From the NCBI GenBank assembly GCA_004352715.1, contig SCFE01000104.1, positions 809,771-873,770 on the forward strand: 64,000 nt of DNA, in the 5' to 3' direction. Of this stretch, positions 45,480 through 57,420 are shown piece by piece. Origin of the DNA: Hofstenia miamia. Lineage: Eukaryota; Xenacoelomorpha; Acoela. Numbering within the stretch: position 1 is the stretch's first letter; the number at the start of each line of letters is the position of its first letter. The notes under the pieces are model-generated. The model worked only from the letters and a program-made list of their open reading frames with translations, ran no database searches and was not told where the DNA came from. The position numbers were made by a program, and so were the translations under genes.

Positions 45480-46935
45480 TTAGGTGAAGTGCGACCCTGC
45501 TGTTGCTCCCCACATATATTTTTGTGTTTGTGGGTGTAGGAAATACATGTTGTTTTCGTGAATGCTGAGAGTGTTTTGTAGAATTATTGGCGATTTGCAT
45601 CCAAAAGTATTTTCTCTGTTAATGATGCTAAGTAGAGTTTTTTCATAGGTGTTGATGCTTTGCTGGAATTTTTTGAGTGGAGAGGTGGGAGCTCTTGTAG
45701 GTTGCAATAGCCAATTTTTCATTTTTCTGGATATGGGGGCGATTGCAATTTCGTAGCATTGCTGCTTTGCGAGTGCAGTTCGTTTTGCTTTTGAGACAGG
45801 CAGGAGCAGGATGGGGTTTTCCATTAGGAAGATTGATATTAGGCATAGTGAGGATGTTGTAGTTAGTTCAGGTACTTGCTGTTCCGCGAAAATTTGTGAT
45901 CAGAAGTCTTTTTTGACATTGAAGTCTGTGGCTTTGATAATTTGGGATAAAGTTTTTCGACGTTTTCTGTGTGGTGTTGAGATGGCAACTCTATGTTGAT
46001 TGATGGCCATGGTTCTTCTGTAATGTGTTTGGATTGCACTGTTTTCCATTGTTCATTGATTTCATTTATGGAGCTTTGTTTTTGTTGGAATGAGAATATC
46101 ACGTTGTGATTTTGTGGTGGCTAGTGGTAAACTAGTAGTATCAATAATTTCATGTGTTTGAGCTAGGAGCATGGCGTCTACGGCTAGTTGTTGCTCCGTG
46201 ATGATGGGGTATTGGGGCATTGAGTGATGCATGAATATGTCAATGAAGATGAGATTAGTGACTGACAGTGTCCTCTCAACTGTAGTTCTAGCTAATGTAG
46301 TTTTTCAGATGATAAAAAATGACTCCAGATAACTTTCCAAGTTGACGTTGTCAGGCAGTGGTGACATGTCTTTGACGTAAAAGAAGTTTACTGCGATGTT
46401 ATAAGCATGGACCTCGACTAGTATGAGGTTTAGACATTGTACCATTTTTGGGTCTTCTTTCCCATGTTGTTTGAGTATATATACCAGATTTAGCAATGAC
46501 CAATGAGGCACTCTAAGTTTTTGCATTTCCTTCTGGTTTTTAACAATTTTAGAACAGATTTGAGTTGATGTTGTTATCAAAGGTTGTGTGTACCATGCTT
46601 CTATAGTAATTTCTTGTGAGTTTAGGTAGGAATGACTCAGGGTAGAAGATGATTGTGTTAATCATTGGGCGTTTCTCCTTGTCTATGACAGTTGGTAGTG
46701 CTTTGCTGCTGGCTGAGTTTTCTCCTATGGTTAAGATCATTGAGATTGCTTTGCGAGTTTCTTCTGATATATTGTTGTGGGTAATGTATTGGCAGCGCGT
46801 GATGCAATAAAATATGGATGGATCGTTTCTCCTTCTATGATGGAAAGTTTTTGTTGTCTTTCCTGGAAGCAAGAGTCTTGTAGACTGCTGGTTGTGGACG
46901 ATGTAAGAAACGGTATTTGAGTGAGATTTCAACAT
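45480..46935 (-). pseudogene. Unidentified decayed gene of about 480 codons
   Basis: From 46935 the minus strand is open for 128 codons (MLKSHSNTVSYIV..., with NNISEETRKAISMILTIGEN). A frameshift near 46560 leads into a frame that stays coding-like to 45480, crossed by only a few stops (near 46302, 46050, 46040 and 45900). Segments include VPHWSLLNLVYILKQHGKED, LILVEVHAYNIAVNFFYVKD, MHHSMPQYPIITEQQLAVDA and LLSIINRENTFGCKSPIILQ. The sense strand is A- and C-rich and G-poor, unlike the LINE next to it. I see no reverse transcriptase, integrase, transposase or zinc-finger motif, no signal peptide and no clear membrane segment. It could be a retroelement or virus-derived structural gene or a host-like gene. 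I do not recognise it. Confidence 0.5.
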
Positions 46936-47055
46936 TTGCTAGGTATATTTGTGGAAGGCTCACTGATCCTTTTGTGTATTGTTGATGTCAATGTATTTGG
47001 CATCTGATCGTCGTCTGTACCTGAGCTAGATATGTGTGAGGTAGGATCAAGTACA

Positions 47056-48134
47056 CTGATAGTGGACCGCCTTGTGGAGCACCAATTTGGATTATTGATG
47101 GTTCGTAAAAAGTACCATTTTTTAACTTGATAATTTGACTCCAAACTATTAGGTAATTATGACACCAATCTGCTAGCCATTTGGAATGTTGGTTTATTTT
47201 GTTGACAAGCTTATTTTGTAAAATAGTGTTGAATGCACTTGAATAATGAAGAAAAAGAACTCTTACAGAAGTTGTTAGCCTTTTATTCACATATCTGGCT
47301 ATAGTATCATATGTGTAGATCAATGCATCAGTTGTATCCAAACCATGCTTGTATGTGAATTGGTTGTCATTTAATGTTGGTTTCATGAACTTGAAATATT
47401 CGATCATTACAAAATGGTAAAGAACTCTTGCTGGTGTTGGAGTTACAGTTATTGGGAGAAATTTATTGACATTTTCACTATTAACTTCTTTGATGTCTGA
47501 TACCATGGGAACAGGTACTAATATAGCAGTTTTCCATGATTGAGGATACTTTTTTCCATTAGACTTAAGTTGAGGATTTTGTGAAAGGGTATAGCAAGTT
47601 TTTCTGCGAATGATTTATATACCCAAAGAGGGATTGTAGAAAGACCATTTGATTTATGAAGATCTAGTTTACGGAAAAAATTTGCAAGATCTGCAATTGT
47701 TACTTGAGGAAAAGCATAATCATCAGCAAATGTAATATTAAGAGGCTCATCAAGTTCAATATCAGCATTGTGCCTAAAAAAGTGAAAATTTAGTAATTTT
47801 GCTTCATTTTCAGTGGATTTCCTATGCGCTTGCTCTTTACGAATTCTTGACTTAACTTCCTTATGTAATGCTTCATTGTCTATAGATGAAATATTCATTT
47901 TCCTTTCATTCTTAACCAATATGTTGATCTTTTTCTGCAGTTTATATCTATAGTTTCTATAGCCATTTTTGATTGCAATTTGTTTTCCCTTAAAAGTTTT
48001 CTTATTTTAGGACATATTACACCATCATTAGCCACTAATTTTACCTGAGTGAATTTCTTTGACATATCAAGAATGTTGTTTATTGTTTTTTCAGTAATTA
48101 TTACCATTTTATTAAGATCTTTTCCCTCACACAA
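47056..48134 (-). pseudogene. LINE reverse transcriptase, N-terminal half
   Basis: Minus-strand segments in order: CPKIRKLLRENKLQSKMAIE (linker, near 48020), IADLANFFRKLDLHKSNGLS then TIPLWVYKSF (near 47660), FLPITVTPTPARVLYHFVMI (near 47450), DNQFTYKHGLDTTDALIYTY (near 47350), VRVLFLHYSSAFNTILQNKL (motif A; the catalytic Asp of D-x-SSAF is His here, near 47240) and IQIGAPQGGPLSVYL (motif B, near 47075). The protein then runs out of similarity. The frame breaks at 47507-47518. Catalysis is lost through both the changed motif A and the missing YADD. Confidence 0.85.
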
Positions 48135-48197
48135 AACTTTCCAATTGCATGTTGTAATTTTTCATGAATAATTGACCTATCTTACGAAATTTCTACT

Positions 48198-48900
48198 CTA
48201 TAAGACTGTTTTTAACATTTTTTCTTTTTTCCACATGTTTCTTTTGGACCACAATTCGAAACTGAAATGGTACATTACATTCATAGACCCAATTGTTGAA
48301 CACTTATTGAATGAATAGATATCATCGCTAGTGACATAGACTACATCTAGTTGAGTTTTAAATGGCATAAAAGTTATTTCGCTTTCTGTAATATTTTTTA
48401 AACCATAATTTTCTAAATTAATGAGTTTCTTTTGATTGATGTCTCCAGCAAAAATCAAGAATGAATTGGTAATTTAGAAATAGCATTCGCATAATTTCTT
48501 TCAAAATCACATTGTATTAATGTTTTTTAGCTTTAGGCGGAATGTAAATATTTCCAATTATTACTCCCGTGTAATTTGCGGGCAGAAATTTAGGTCGCAT
48601 GAAATTACTGCAATTTCTAGATTATTGCAAGATAATTGGAATAAAATTTTGGGTTTCGTAATGCTCCACGTCTTATTTGTATATGTAACTATTCCTCCAC
48701 CCCCCTTCTTATCAAAATTTTCCAGATTCCTATCATGTCTTATCATATGGTAGCCATTAATGATAACTTCCTTATCTTGAAGGACTTCAGTTAAATTAGT
48801 TTCTTAAATCATTACATATGTAAAACTTTTAGTTAATACCAGACTTTCCAATTTTAAGTATTTATTATTTAATCCATTTATGTTGTTAGAAAATAATGAT
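48198..48900 (-). pseudogene. LINE APE-type endonuclease
   Basis: The order is SLFSNNINGLNNKYLKLESL (near 48860), ETNLTEVLQDKEVIINGYHM, IRHDRNLENFDKKGGGGIVT (near 48720), then IFAGDINQKKLINLENYGLK (GDxN box, near 48450) and FKTQLDVVYVTSDDIYSFNK (LDxV region, near 48350). These are the conserved blocks of the apurinic-type endonuclease that nicks target DNA for target-primed reverse transcription. The catalytic GDFN has become GDIN, and stops and frame changes are present. Confidence 0.8.
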
Positions 48901-49817
48901 GGGAATGTTAAAGTACCATTTAGTCACCTAGAAGTGATATCTACCCATGTGTTATTAATAAGTTGCCATAACTTAAGATTTCTGATTTTTAAATGTGTTG
49001 TTGGTGTTACATTATCAATAATTTCATGTTTTTTTCTAGATGTTTTTTCTTTAATAATCTATTCCGGACTTAAAGCTCTTGAAATATAAATTCGTTGATT
49101 AAAAGTCTTAAGTTCACTAGTACAAGCAAGAATTCTACGTACGTCCCATGCATTAGTAAATCATACTATCATTCACCGTGGCTTTTTTTCCTTTTTAGCC
49201 TTATCTACCTTTTCAATACGATAGATATCTTCAATGCAATTTTGGTAATGTGCTGAAAAACATTCATAACAGAATTTTTTTCCTTTCCGAGCGTTTCAAA
49301 CTTTGTCGCACCTATAACTTCTTCCAGATTGTCTATGAGAATTTCTCTCTGTGTTGTATGTACATTGAATTTATTATCTTCATGTTCAGAAGAAACAATC
49401 CACCTGAATTAGCACTAAAATTCCATTTAACAATATCAGAAAACTTTTCAATTTCAGCCATTGGAGAATTAACATTTTCATTTAATTTTAAAACATTGTT
49501 ACTTATGTCCAAATTCTTAATTTCGGTTACAACAGTCGATACCTTTTCATTTGTATTACCAATATAAGAGTTAGCGTTTAAATCATTAGTGCACACATTA
49601 CAAAGCCAAAATAATTTTCCAATTTTCAAGTCTTTGTTTGACTTTTCTATATGATAATGACAAAGACATTTGTTCTTTGATTTGATCTCAATTGCTCATT
49701 ACATGTCATACATGTTGTTTCATTAAATTGTGTTTGCGTACATGAGGCGCACATCGTTTTGTTTGTAGCAGTTGTCAAATTAGTCTGCTTTTTGCCACAG
49801 GAAATACAAGAAGGCAT
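48900..49817 (-). pseudogene. LINE ORF1: Cys-rich N-terminus and RNA-binding-like domain
   Basis: Starts MPSCISCGKKQTNLTTATNK and continues MCASC and TTCMTC, three CxxC pairs in about 45 residues, a small zinc-binding module. After a stop and frame change, 49629-49333 gives GKLFWLCNVC and an Asn/Glu-rich helix (VVTEIKNLDISNNVLKLNEN). Further on, CIEDIYRIEKVDKAKKEKKP, then NAWDVRRILACTSELKTF and QRIYISRALSPE match the RRM-to-C-terminal part of LINE ORF1 proteins. In such elements ORF1 binds the element RNA. Several stops and frameshifts are present. Confidence 0.65.
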
Positions 49818-50106
49818 TGTGTGTACCTGTTAATTTCAATTCTACTATGTTAGCACGTCAATAGCAAAAGACTTATCTGATGTCCTTGAAAAGTCAGCAA
49901 CAAAATGTTTTCCAAAGAAGAGTGTGTTCTTGTAAACCAATACAACAAATACTATTGGGAAACACAGAAAAAAGATCCAATTTCAAGGTAAGGTTTGCAA
50001 ATAATGTGGGTGTAGAAAATTACAGTTAAACAGTAAAATTTGATTGAAAAAATCTATGAAATCAAGAGCGATGCAAAGCACGACCGTGTTTGATCGTGTC
50101 CTGTTA
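49818..50106. other. LINE upstream region, no gene seen
   Basis: On the minus strand this lies upstream of ORF1 and may include the LINE 5' UTR. CTATGTTAGCACGTCAATAG at 49845 resembles CTATGTTAGCACCTCAATAG at 23069, so both may belong to one short repeat. A GT-ending open patch near 49985 looked exon-like but has no supported reading frame. Confidence 0.35.
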
Positions 50107-50118
50107 TTATATATATAT

Positions 50119-50150
<32 letters not shown>
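50107..50150. repeat. (TA)n microsatellite, insertion target
   Basis: A TA run interrupted once (ATAATA), directly followed by the left TIR of a Tc1-like element. Confidence 0.95.
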
Positions 50151-51118
50151 GGGTGAAACAAAATGTCCTCAAATTATGATTGGTTTATTGAATCGACCAA
50201 TCATATAATTGCTTAAGATTACTTATATATGTTATAGCTGTGTGTATGAATACTGTTTTGTTATTATAATTCACACCATGCCACTTGATATTGAAACAAG
50301 ACTGGAGCGCGAAAATTGTATTATATAATTGATGAAAATGCAATTGCAACAATGAGAGAGTAGAAAAGGAAGAAAGCTATGAAAAATGATCCATTTCCTT
50401 TGTCTACTCTGACAAGATTGATAACAAAATTGGAGACAACAAAAACACTCCATGATTTATAATCAAGCGGCAGGCCATCACTGAAGAGAGATCGTCAAGT
50501 GCTGTTGTGGAGGCAATGACAAGCTTACAGGCACAAAATCCACCTGGCCATGAAAGTTCAAGACATGTAGCTGAACACGTAGGCTTTCCTCAAAGCAGTG
50601 TTATTCGAATTCTTCATTACCAAAGTATGCTGCCTTACTGCATCAGTTTGCTCCAATCTCTGAATGACGCTGACAAACCACAGCGACTTGCTTTCGCCAA
50701 TTGAATTATGGAAAATCATTAGTGTTAAAAGATGTGTTATGGTTAGACGAGGCTTACTTCTCGCTTGATGGCGTGGTAAATCGCCACAACAGCGTGATTT
50801 GGAGTTTTGAAAATCCGAAATCGGTTTTATCTAAAAGTCTGCATCCAGGAAAGTTATGTGTATGGAAGGCTTTTTCTGCTGAATATCAATTGCAACCATT
50901 TTTCGACTCCACAATTAATCAAGAGAATGATATCGCCATGCTTTAGCATCATCTCAGCACTCAGTTACAGAGAAAGCGTAAAATGAGGACTGCTGTCTTT
51001 GCTGTAATATTAAAAACAACATTTATTGTGCTTTGTTTTGGTTACATTTATATTTACTTACTATGCCTTTATATTGATAATAAAGACTCTTTAATTTGCG
51101 TACATTTTGACTCCCCTG
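50151..51118 (+). mobile_element. Tc1-like element with both TIRs
   Basis: Left end GGGTGAAACAAAATGTCCTC (50151) and the reversed right end CAGGGGAGTCAAAATGTACG (51118) share CAAAATGT..(C/A)GCAAATTA-type sequence and lie next to TA. The element is about 970 bp. It encodes a broken transposase (50278-50957). Confidence 0.75.
50278..50957 (+). pseudogene. Tc1/mariner-type transposase, broken and truncated
   Basis: Plus-strand segments in order with frame changes: MPLDIETRLERENCII (start, 50278), FPLSTLTRLITKLETTKTLH then SSGRPSLKRDRQV (the HTH and SGRP hook, near 50465), GHESSRHVAEHVGFPQSSVI (second HTH, near 50570), LLQSLNDADKPQRLAFAN (near 50690), and VLWLDEAYFSLDGVVNRHNS then VIWSFENPKSVLSKSLHPGK (near 50790). 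LDEAYF holds the first catalytic Asp, and VNxxNSxIW..ENP is typical of this transposase group. The frame ends at 50943, before the second (QDGAxPH) and third catalytic boxes, which are deleted. At least three frameshifts or stops precede that point. Confidence 0.8.
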
Positions 51119-51120
51119 TA

Positions 51121-54100
51121 TATACTGTCTCTAGATTGTATGGGATTTGTTTCCAGCACCCGCAGTTTGCGATTTGGCATAGTATCAAATCAGTATGCTA
51201 TCTGGCAGCTGACAAAAGGGCTTCAAGAAATTTTAGTTCACATCTCATTTCTTGTAAGCAACCTCCACATGTCCCTTAACTTTTTCTATACCAGGACTAT
51301 TTATTAGTTCTGACTACAGGGTTCTCAGAATGGACAGGAGAGAAATAGGCACCTTTCTTCTAGGCCATATATTTCAGCATTATACCAAACAAATCAAGAC
51401 ATTTCACATATCAATATCATCACGGTGACGATATTTCGGCAGCTGGTAAAATTGGCCACGCACGGACTGTCGATATATCGGCAGTTGGTATAGAAAGAGT
51501 TAATTAATTCAATTTTTTAAGCCCCAACATAGCTGTATTAGCGCTTAGCGCATTTTTTTCAAAATCCCATAGTGCTTACCGGCCGTTTTTTTCAATATAA
51601 GTGTCAGTAATATGTGTATTCAATTACAGCTAACAATTTCGCCCGCAATGGTTTAAATCTGTAATCGATTTTGTAGTGCATGAAAAAGTGCTTTACTTTT
51701 ATATTTATGTATAATATACTAAGGCTGTACCTTTCAATGATCTTCTCTAAAATGAATCATATTATGTACAATGTTTTTCAAATAAACTCTGATGATATAC
51801 ATGTAATTCTGAGATACACTTATATGCGATAGTAAAATGTATTTCTCCTTGCTAAAGTGATTGATATTTCCCAAAGTGAAAATGGAGGGAAGTGGTATTC
51901 TACTCAATATTTTAATAAACTTGTTAGAATATTTGATTAAAATTGTGCATTGCGAAATCTTGCTTTATTGAGCAGCCGGCGTGTGGCTTTTTTGAAGCGT
52001 TTTAGAATACTCAATATTTTCTCCAGCTCATCAAAATTTCTTAATTATTAACCCTTAAACATCAAGAATTTTTGAAAAAAATTTTGCTATGTAATTATAT
52101 CAGTGAGTATTTTCCACATAAGGTTGCCATATACAGAGGTGTATTTAGGACGAACTGAAACTACAGTCCCCACTTCGTGTGTAATCAACTGCGGTGCAGA
52201 CATTGGGTTAATTTGTGCCTGTCAAATTTAGTTAAAATTTAGAAAAGGATTGTTATATTTGGAGCAAAAGGGGAGTGAGTGGCCATGTTTTAAATATAGA
52301 AGACTTTATTTTAGTTTATTGTTTGTCAATATAAATGAAACTTCTTCAATAGCATCATCTAATTTACAATTACAATTCAGAATGCTTATTAGGATTATTT
52401 AAATGAAGATTCAATGGTGAGAATAACAAATTATGGAAAAAAATTTTTTCATCCAATCAAATTATTTGATTGTAATATCACTAGCTGAAAAAATGAACGT
52501 AAAATAATTCTGTTTGCTACTTCAGTTGACTATATTACATTTATATTTCAAATTGAAAATGACTAGTTAATGCTAGGGAAATGAGATAACATGCAGCCTT
52601 GATTGAAGGTATTTATCGGCTTTCAATTGCAAAGCAGTCTCATTAATTCTAAGCAAAATGTGTGCAACATTAACATTGATTTCTAATGCATTGATGTTTC
52701 TCCCTTAATAACGTTGCACTAAGATATGTCTTGGTGAGACATGTAGGTATTATATTTTTTTCTATGTCTTGAATTGAGCTAAGATAACTAAATGTTTAAA
52801 TAAGAAGTTTTGCAATCATGGTAAAAATATTTGAATGAGCGGTTCCCATAGGGAGGAATTTTATGAGTTCAGGGGAGAAATTTCATAAAAACTTTAAAAA
52901 ATTTTCTCCACTAAATTATTTTAAATTCATAAATTTTGAACACAATGCTGCATTAATTATTCATTTTTCTGAAAATACTGAAGTGGTATTTATCGATTAA
53001 TTTCTAAAATATTTCATAAAATGTGCATACATGCATACATTTAGAAAAACTATTTTACCAATACTATGAAAAATAGATATCTTATTTTTTAATGAGATGA
53101 TTTATAGCCTGTTTTATTAATAGTCATTCTTTATGGTAAATGTCATTGTAGAAATCTAAGTTCACTAGAAAAGCAATAAATCAAAGCATTCAGAAGTTGA
53201 AAAAGTTGAGGACGTTTTTTCAATGCTCAGATATTTTGAAATTGGAATTAATGATTGATAAGGAAGATTTAAAGCTAGTGATTAAGAAACCACAAATGAA
53301 AAGTATTGCTTTTCTTTCAAATTAGAAATATTACAGCAAAGTTAATAAAATAAATACTTATCACTTCTTCTCTCCTTAAATTTCAGACAACATTAGTTTT
53401 TTAGTGATTTTCAATAATAGTTGCATAGTCAATAGTTCTGTAGAAATCGTTCCAGTAATGATCTATCGAATACATTAAATGGGATCGATTTGATAAAAAG
53501 AGCAAGCTTTCAACTTCAATTGAGAGTGAGACCGCTTTGATTTAATGTTTGCTACTATATTATGCCTGTAGGTAAAAATATTACTGCATTGCATAAATTT
53601 TAATATACTACCCGAAATTGATGCGTTGATATCTAGTAGATGTATAAAAATAAATTATGCTGCATTAGACTATTAGACAAATCAACAAAATAAAGAATTC
53701 GAAGAAACTCAAACATACATAAGTCGTAGCACATCCTAAAGAATTCCTAAAATTGTTATCATAAAGTGTAGAAAAATTTAATTAAATCTAGAATAATGGA
53801 TATTATGTAAAAATCCAATTAAAAAGTTTCAGTATCCCCAATCAGAAGTTTCTAAATCCGATCCTGCAAATATGTATTAAATCAAGAATCAATGATTTTC
53901 TCTATTATGATATAATTAACATTTATCAATAGTTTTGATGATTCAGTGCAAAATTACTAAAATTATTAAATATTGCTAACCAAATTATGTACTAAAAAAT
54001 TCTTTTGACTTTCAATTTAAATGACATCATTGAATTTGTATTATGTTTAAATTAGGTTGATTACTAACCTTGAAAGAAATTTTGCATTTCCAAAGGCTAC

Positions 54101-54169
54101 ATACCAATGAATGCCCTTGAATGATAATTTCTGAAAGAACACTGGGTGAGAGGCATTAATTCTAAGAAG

Positions 54170-54174
<5 letters not shown>
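51121..54174. other. Non-coding stretch, no gene seen
   Basis: Very AT-rich sequence with dense stops and no recognised repeat or gene. Confidence 0.5.
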
Positions 54175-54206
<32 letters not shown>

Positions 54207-54342
54207 NNNNNNNNNNNNNNNNNNNNNNNNNNNNNNNNNNNNNNNNNNNNNNNNNNNNNNNNNNNNNNNNNNNNNNNNNNNNNNNNNNNNNNNNNNNNNN
54301 NNNNNNNNNNNNNNNNNNNNNNNNNNNNNNNNNNNNNNNNNN

Positions 54343-54371
<29 letters not shown>
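54175..54371. repeat. (TA)n tract around a 136-base gap
   Basis: TA repeats flank the N run (54207-54342) on both sides, so the gap is probably an unassembled longer TA tract. Further TA tracts lie at about 55088-55127 and 56373-56400. Confidence 0.9.
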
Positions 54372-54374
<3 letters not shown>

Positions 54375-55088
54375 TAATTCATCCTTATTATTGGACTAAT
54401 GCAATACCTTGGACATAGGTTATTATAATAGCTTTCATCTTTAATTGTGCTTCCCTTAATTTTTTTCTGTGAATTTTATTCCAATAATGCTACTAAGAGT
54501 TATCAAAAATGTTGTAGAATTAATGAAGGCACAATAAAATATCTATACTGCATATAATTTTATGCTAAGTCACGTGTTTACAAAAAATAGCAGGAAACAG
54601 AAGGGAATATGTAATATGTGAAGAAAGCATGTGGTAGAATATTGATTACAGTAATTTGATATGGTGGCATCAGTTGTATTTTTGAATTATTAAGTCATCA
54701 AATTGGCAAGGTAGAATAGATAATCTTCTTTTCACCATTAGAAGTATTATTAAAACACGGATGATTTATGAACATGAATTGCAGTACCTCTAATAATTTG
54801 AAAATGTTTGAATAAATATTGGGTGTTTGCGTTCATATGTTACCAAATTGCTCAGTAACGAAATAAATTTGTTTTTAATATTTTAGGAAAGAAATATTAA
54901 TAAATATAATAAATTTGATCATCATACATTGGGAAAATGATTTTTATTCACAATTTTATCATATGACACTCCTTAACTAACAATTTAATATTATAAGCAC
55001 ATCAAAAGCACTAACACTTAATTCAAAAGAGTGTATAGAATCACAACAAAATCAGTTCATTATTGTCGGTGCATAGATATATGTAAAG

Positions 55089-55129
<41 letters not shown>

Positions 55130-56368
55130 TTTCCTCTAAAACCACGTTGTTATATTAGAAAGATTTTTTTAGCTGCAACAATTGGTTGCTATATGCATAC
55201 TGCACTGTATATTAAAATATGTATATATTCAATGCTGCATTTTATAGAAACGGACTACAACAGGTTTTGCATCCCTCTAAAAAATACATAGGAGACTTGC
55301 TATAAATGGTATCCAACAAGTTCACGAATGATCAATGGCGCCAGCATTCTTAAAAATATCCTTCCATTTTCACTTAAGCATAGCAAAATAATTATTCAAG
55401 TAAGACTGTTTATAGATCATTGTTATATAACAAACATGACAATTTGAAAGTCTTTTAGTTCCTTCTATATACGAAAACAAAAAATTGGGTAGGGTTATAA
55501 AAGCGGGCAAAATTTCGAAATCAACCGATGGGTATTGTTTTGTAACTCAAAGCATTTTTGTTGACCATGCTTCGATAAGACGTATACCAATAACTCTTTT
55601 ATTTATTCCAAGAAAGGAATTATAGATTCCATTTATTTGCAGTGTCATAATTGCAAGCTGCTTCGGTGCATTTGACAGAGAAGCTTAAGTGCAAAGGCTA
55701 TATGCAAAAAGTGTTAAAAATTATATGACTACCTTCCCACACAAAGAATTATTTACATACAAATTGTTCAAATTTTATAAATGTTTTGTCATCATTAACC
55801 ATAATTTTAGAGGAAATGCGTATGTAAGTCAATGACTGACTAATTAATGAGGTACCCTCAATTTTAATTGCGAAAAACGCAATGTTAAATCAATAGCAGC
55901 GTTTAATTATATACTGCTAAATTGCGAGAATCAAATAATGTATTTTCATGTCAGCACTGTTTTTAATTATGTAGACTTCCTTTAGAACTTAAAAAACTTT
56001 CATTTCATAAATTTCTATAAATATATTTCTAGATATAATTTTAGAGGATATTTAACCAATGTATGCAATAGAGAAATTGTTATTTATTTCAGGATAGTGT
56101 ATTCCCGCAATCGATTTCAAATGGTACCCGGCCCAGTAATTCTATCGCTAATTAAATTAGCAACCTTTGTTAGGATCGTTAAATGCTGTCATTACTAATT
56201 TTTGCTCAAGTAGGTTTTAGCAATATTCTCTAAATTGGATTTTATAGATCATTTTGAAACTAAGCACTACTAACAAAAACTTTTAGCACAAACATCTAGT
56301 CAAAAATTATGCACACAAAAATTAACTAGCTATCATATAAACAATTTTTTGACATTCTAGGATTTTTC

Positions 56369-56402
<34 letters not shown>

Positions 56403-56483
56403 TGTCTATAGTAATTGGAAATTAGATAGCTTCGGTAAAAATAATAATAAAATATTTTCAAATACAAAAACCCTTCAATGACA
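54372..56483. other. Non-coding stretch with (TA)n tracts
   Basis: AT-rich sequence, no supported gene. The open frame at 55031-55291 is built around a TA microsatellite. Confidence 0.45.
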
Positions 56484-56860
56484 AAATTTTCCTGAAAATG
56501 CATGATTTGGAATGATTTGAGCTATAAAGCTTTTTACCTGAAAACTTTGGAAGGAGGGACTGTAGACAGTTCAAAGTATACTGATATTTTAGCAGAATTT
56601 ATCTTATTTGCGGACAAGTGTTGTTGGACTGGATGGATCTTCACAAGTTGGGGTGACCTCCCATACTTCAAGACATACTCAAAATTTGTTCAAATTCCAC
56701 CTGTAGAAAAGGTTTGAAGGACAGGTGGAAACAAAAAATTCAAAAATATGAAAACGTTGAAGCAATATTTGCTTGAGTCCAAAGAAGAAAATGACCCAGA
56801 GAATGCAGAGGAATTTGATGAACTCAAAGTGTTTTTGTGGATAAGAGATTGAAAAAAATT
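56484..56860 (+). pseudogene. Tc1-like transposase fragment
   Basis: The frame reads AFYLKTLEGGTVDSSKYTDI followed by LAEFILFADKCCWTGWIFTS, then GDLPYFKTYSKF. This mirrors the central Tc1 transposase block in which a xxSxxYxxxLxxxLLPFA segment leads into IFQQDGAPCHTS; here the catalytic box has decayed to FTSWGDLPYF. After a stop at 56717 a shifted frame continues KNMKTLKQYLLESKEENDPE. No TIRs were found. Confidence 0.45.
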
Positions 56861-57039
56861 CTATTTTTTTTTATTTTTGTACCATATAAAACATTATATA
56901 TACATATATATATATGTGCCATTTGATAGAAAAAACGTCCTTAGTGTGAATTTCATGGTTTTATGTACCCAAGTTATAATTGAATGTCTAGTATAAGTTA
57001 TGTAGGACATAAAAGTTAAATCGTTGTACCAAAACATTT

Positions 57040-57420
57040 ATACATTAAGTAAGAATAACACAACATAACATATGAGAAAAATTAATTCGAAGTTTTTGAG
57101 TGCTAATAGGTTCTAGATCTTCAAAAGTGACCTCATAGAAGTCTTCATCAAGCTCAGTATATTGACTCTGACTATAATCTCAACAGGCTACAACTCGAAC
57201 ATCACTTTTAGCAATACTGGTCAAGAAACAGCTGCACCAGTGATTCTAAATAATGCCCGCTGTAGTTACTTGACATTCCCAGTTCATTAAAATGAGCAAT
57301 TATTCTACTAAATCATCACTAGAACTAATTCTGTCTGAGTATAAGATTCAACTAAGGTGTACCTCTTCAAAGCTGAAATAAACTCAACTTTGTCAAAAAT
57401 TAGATTATAAACTATTTTTG
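57040..57420 (-). pseudogene. Unidentified coding relic
   Basis: Minus-strand reading with two frame changes gives VESYTQTELVLVMI, NELGMSSNYSGHYLESLVQL, then KSDVRVVAC, one TGA, and DYSQSQYTELDEDFYEVTFE followed by DLEPISTQKLRINFSHMLC. The acidic, hydrophilic composition and the long open reach in AT-rich DNA suggest former coding sequence. I cannot assign a family. It lies about 180 bp from the Tc1-like fragment, on the other strand. Confidence 0.3.

Larger units (their letters stand above)
47056..49817 (-). mobile_element. APE-type LINE (Jockey/CR1-like), 3'-truncated and decayed
   Basis: This is the most complete retrotransposon here. In minus-strand order it has ORF1 (49817 to about 48900), endonuclease (about 48900-48200) and reverse transcriptase (48134-47056). 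Similarity ends just after motif B, at the junction with the unrelated block that carries the 45480-46935 gene. The YADD box, thumb and 3' tail are missing. An ORF1-endonuclease-RT order with a Cys-rich ORF1 start is found in CR1/Jockey-group LINEs. Confidence 0.85.

Noticed and set aside
45480-46935. Assignment to an endogenous large DNA virus or to a retroviral envelope
   Set aside because: No diagnostic motif, signal peptide or membrane anchor is visible; naming a virus would be a guess.
49843-49990. Host exon ending in a GT splice donor
   Set aside because: No frame stays open across it and it lies in the upstream region of a LINE.
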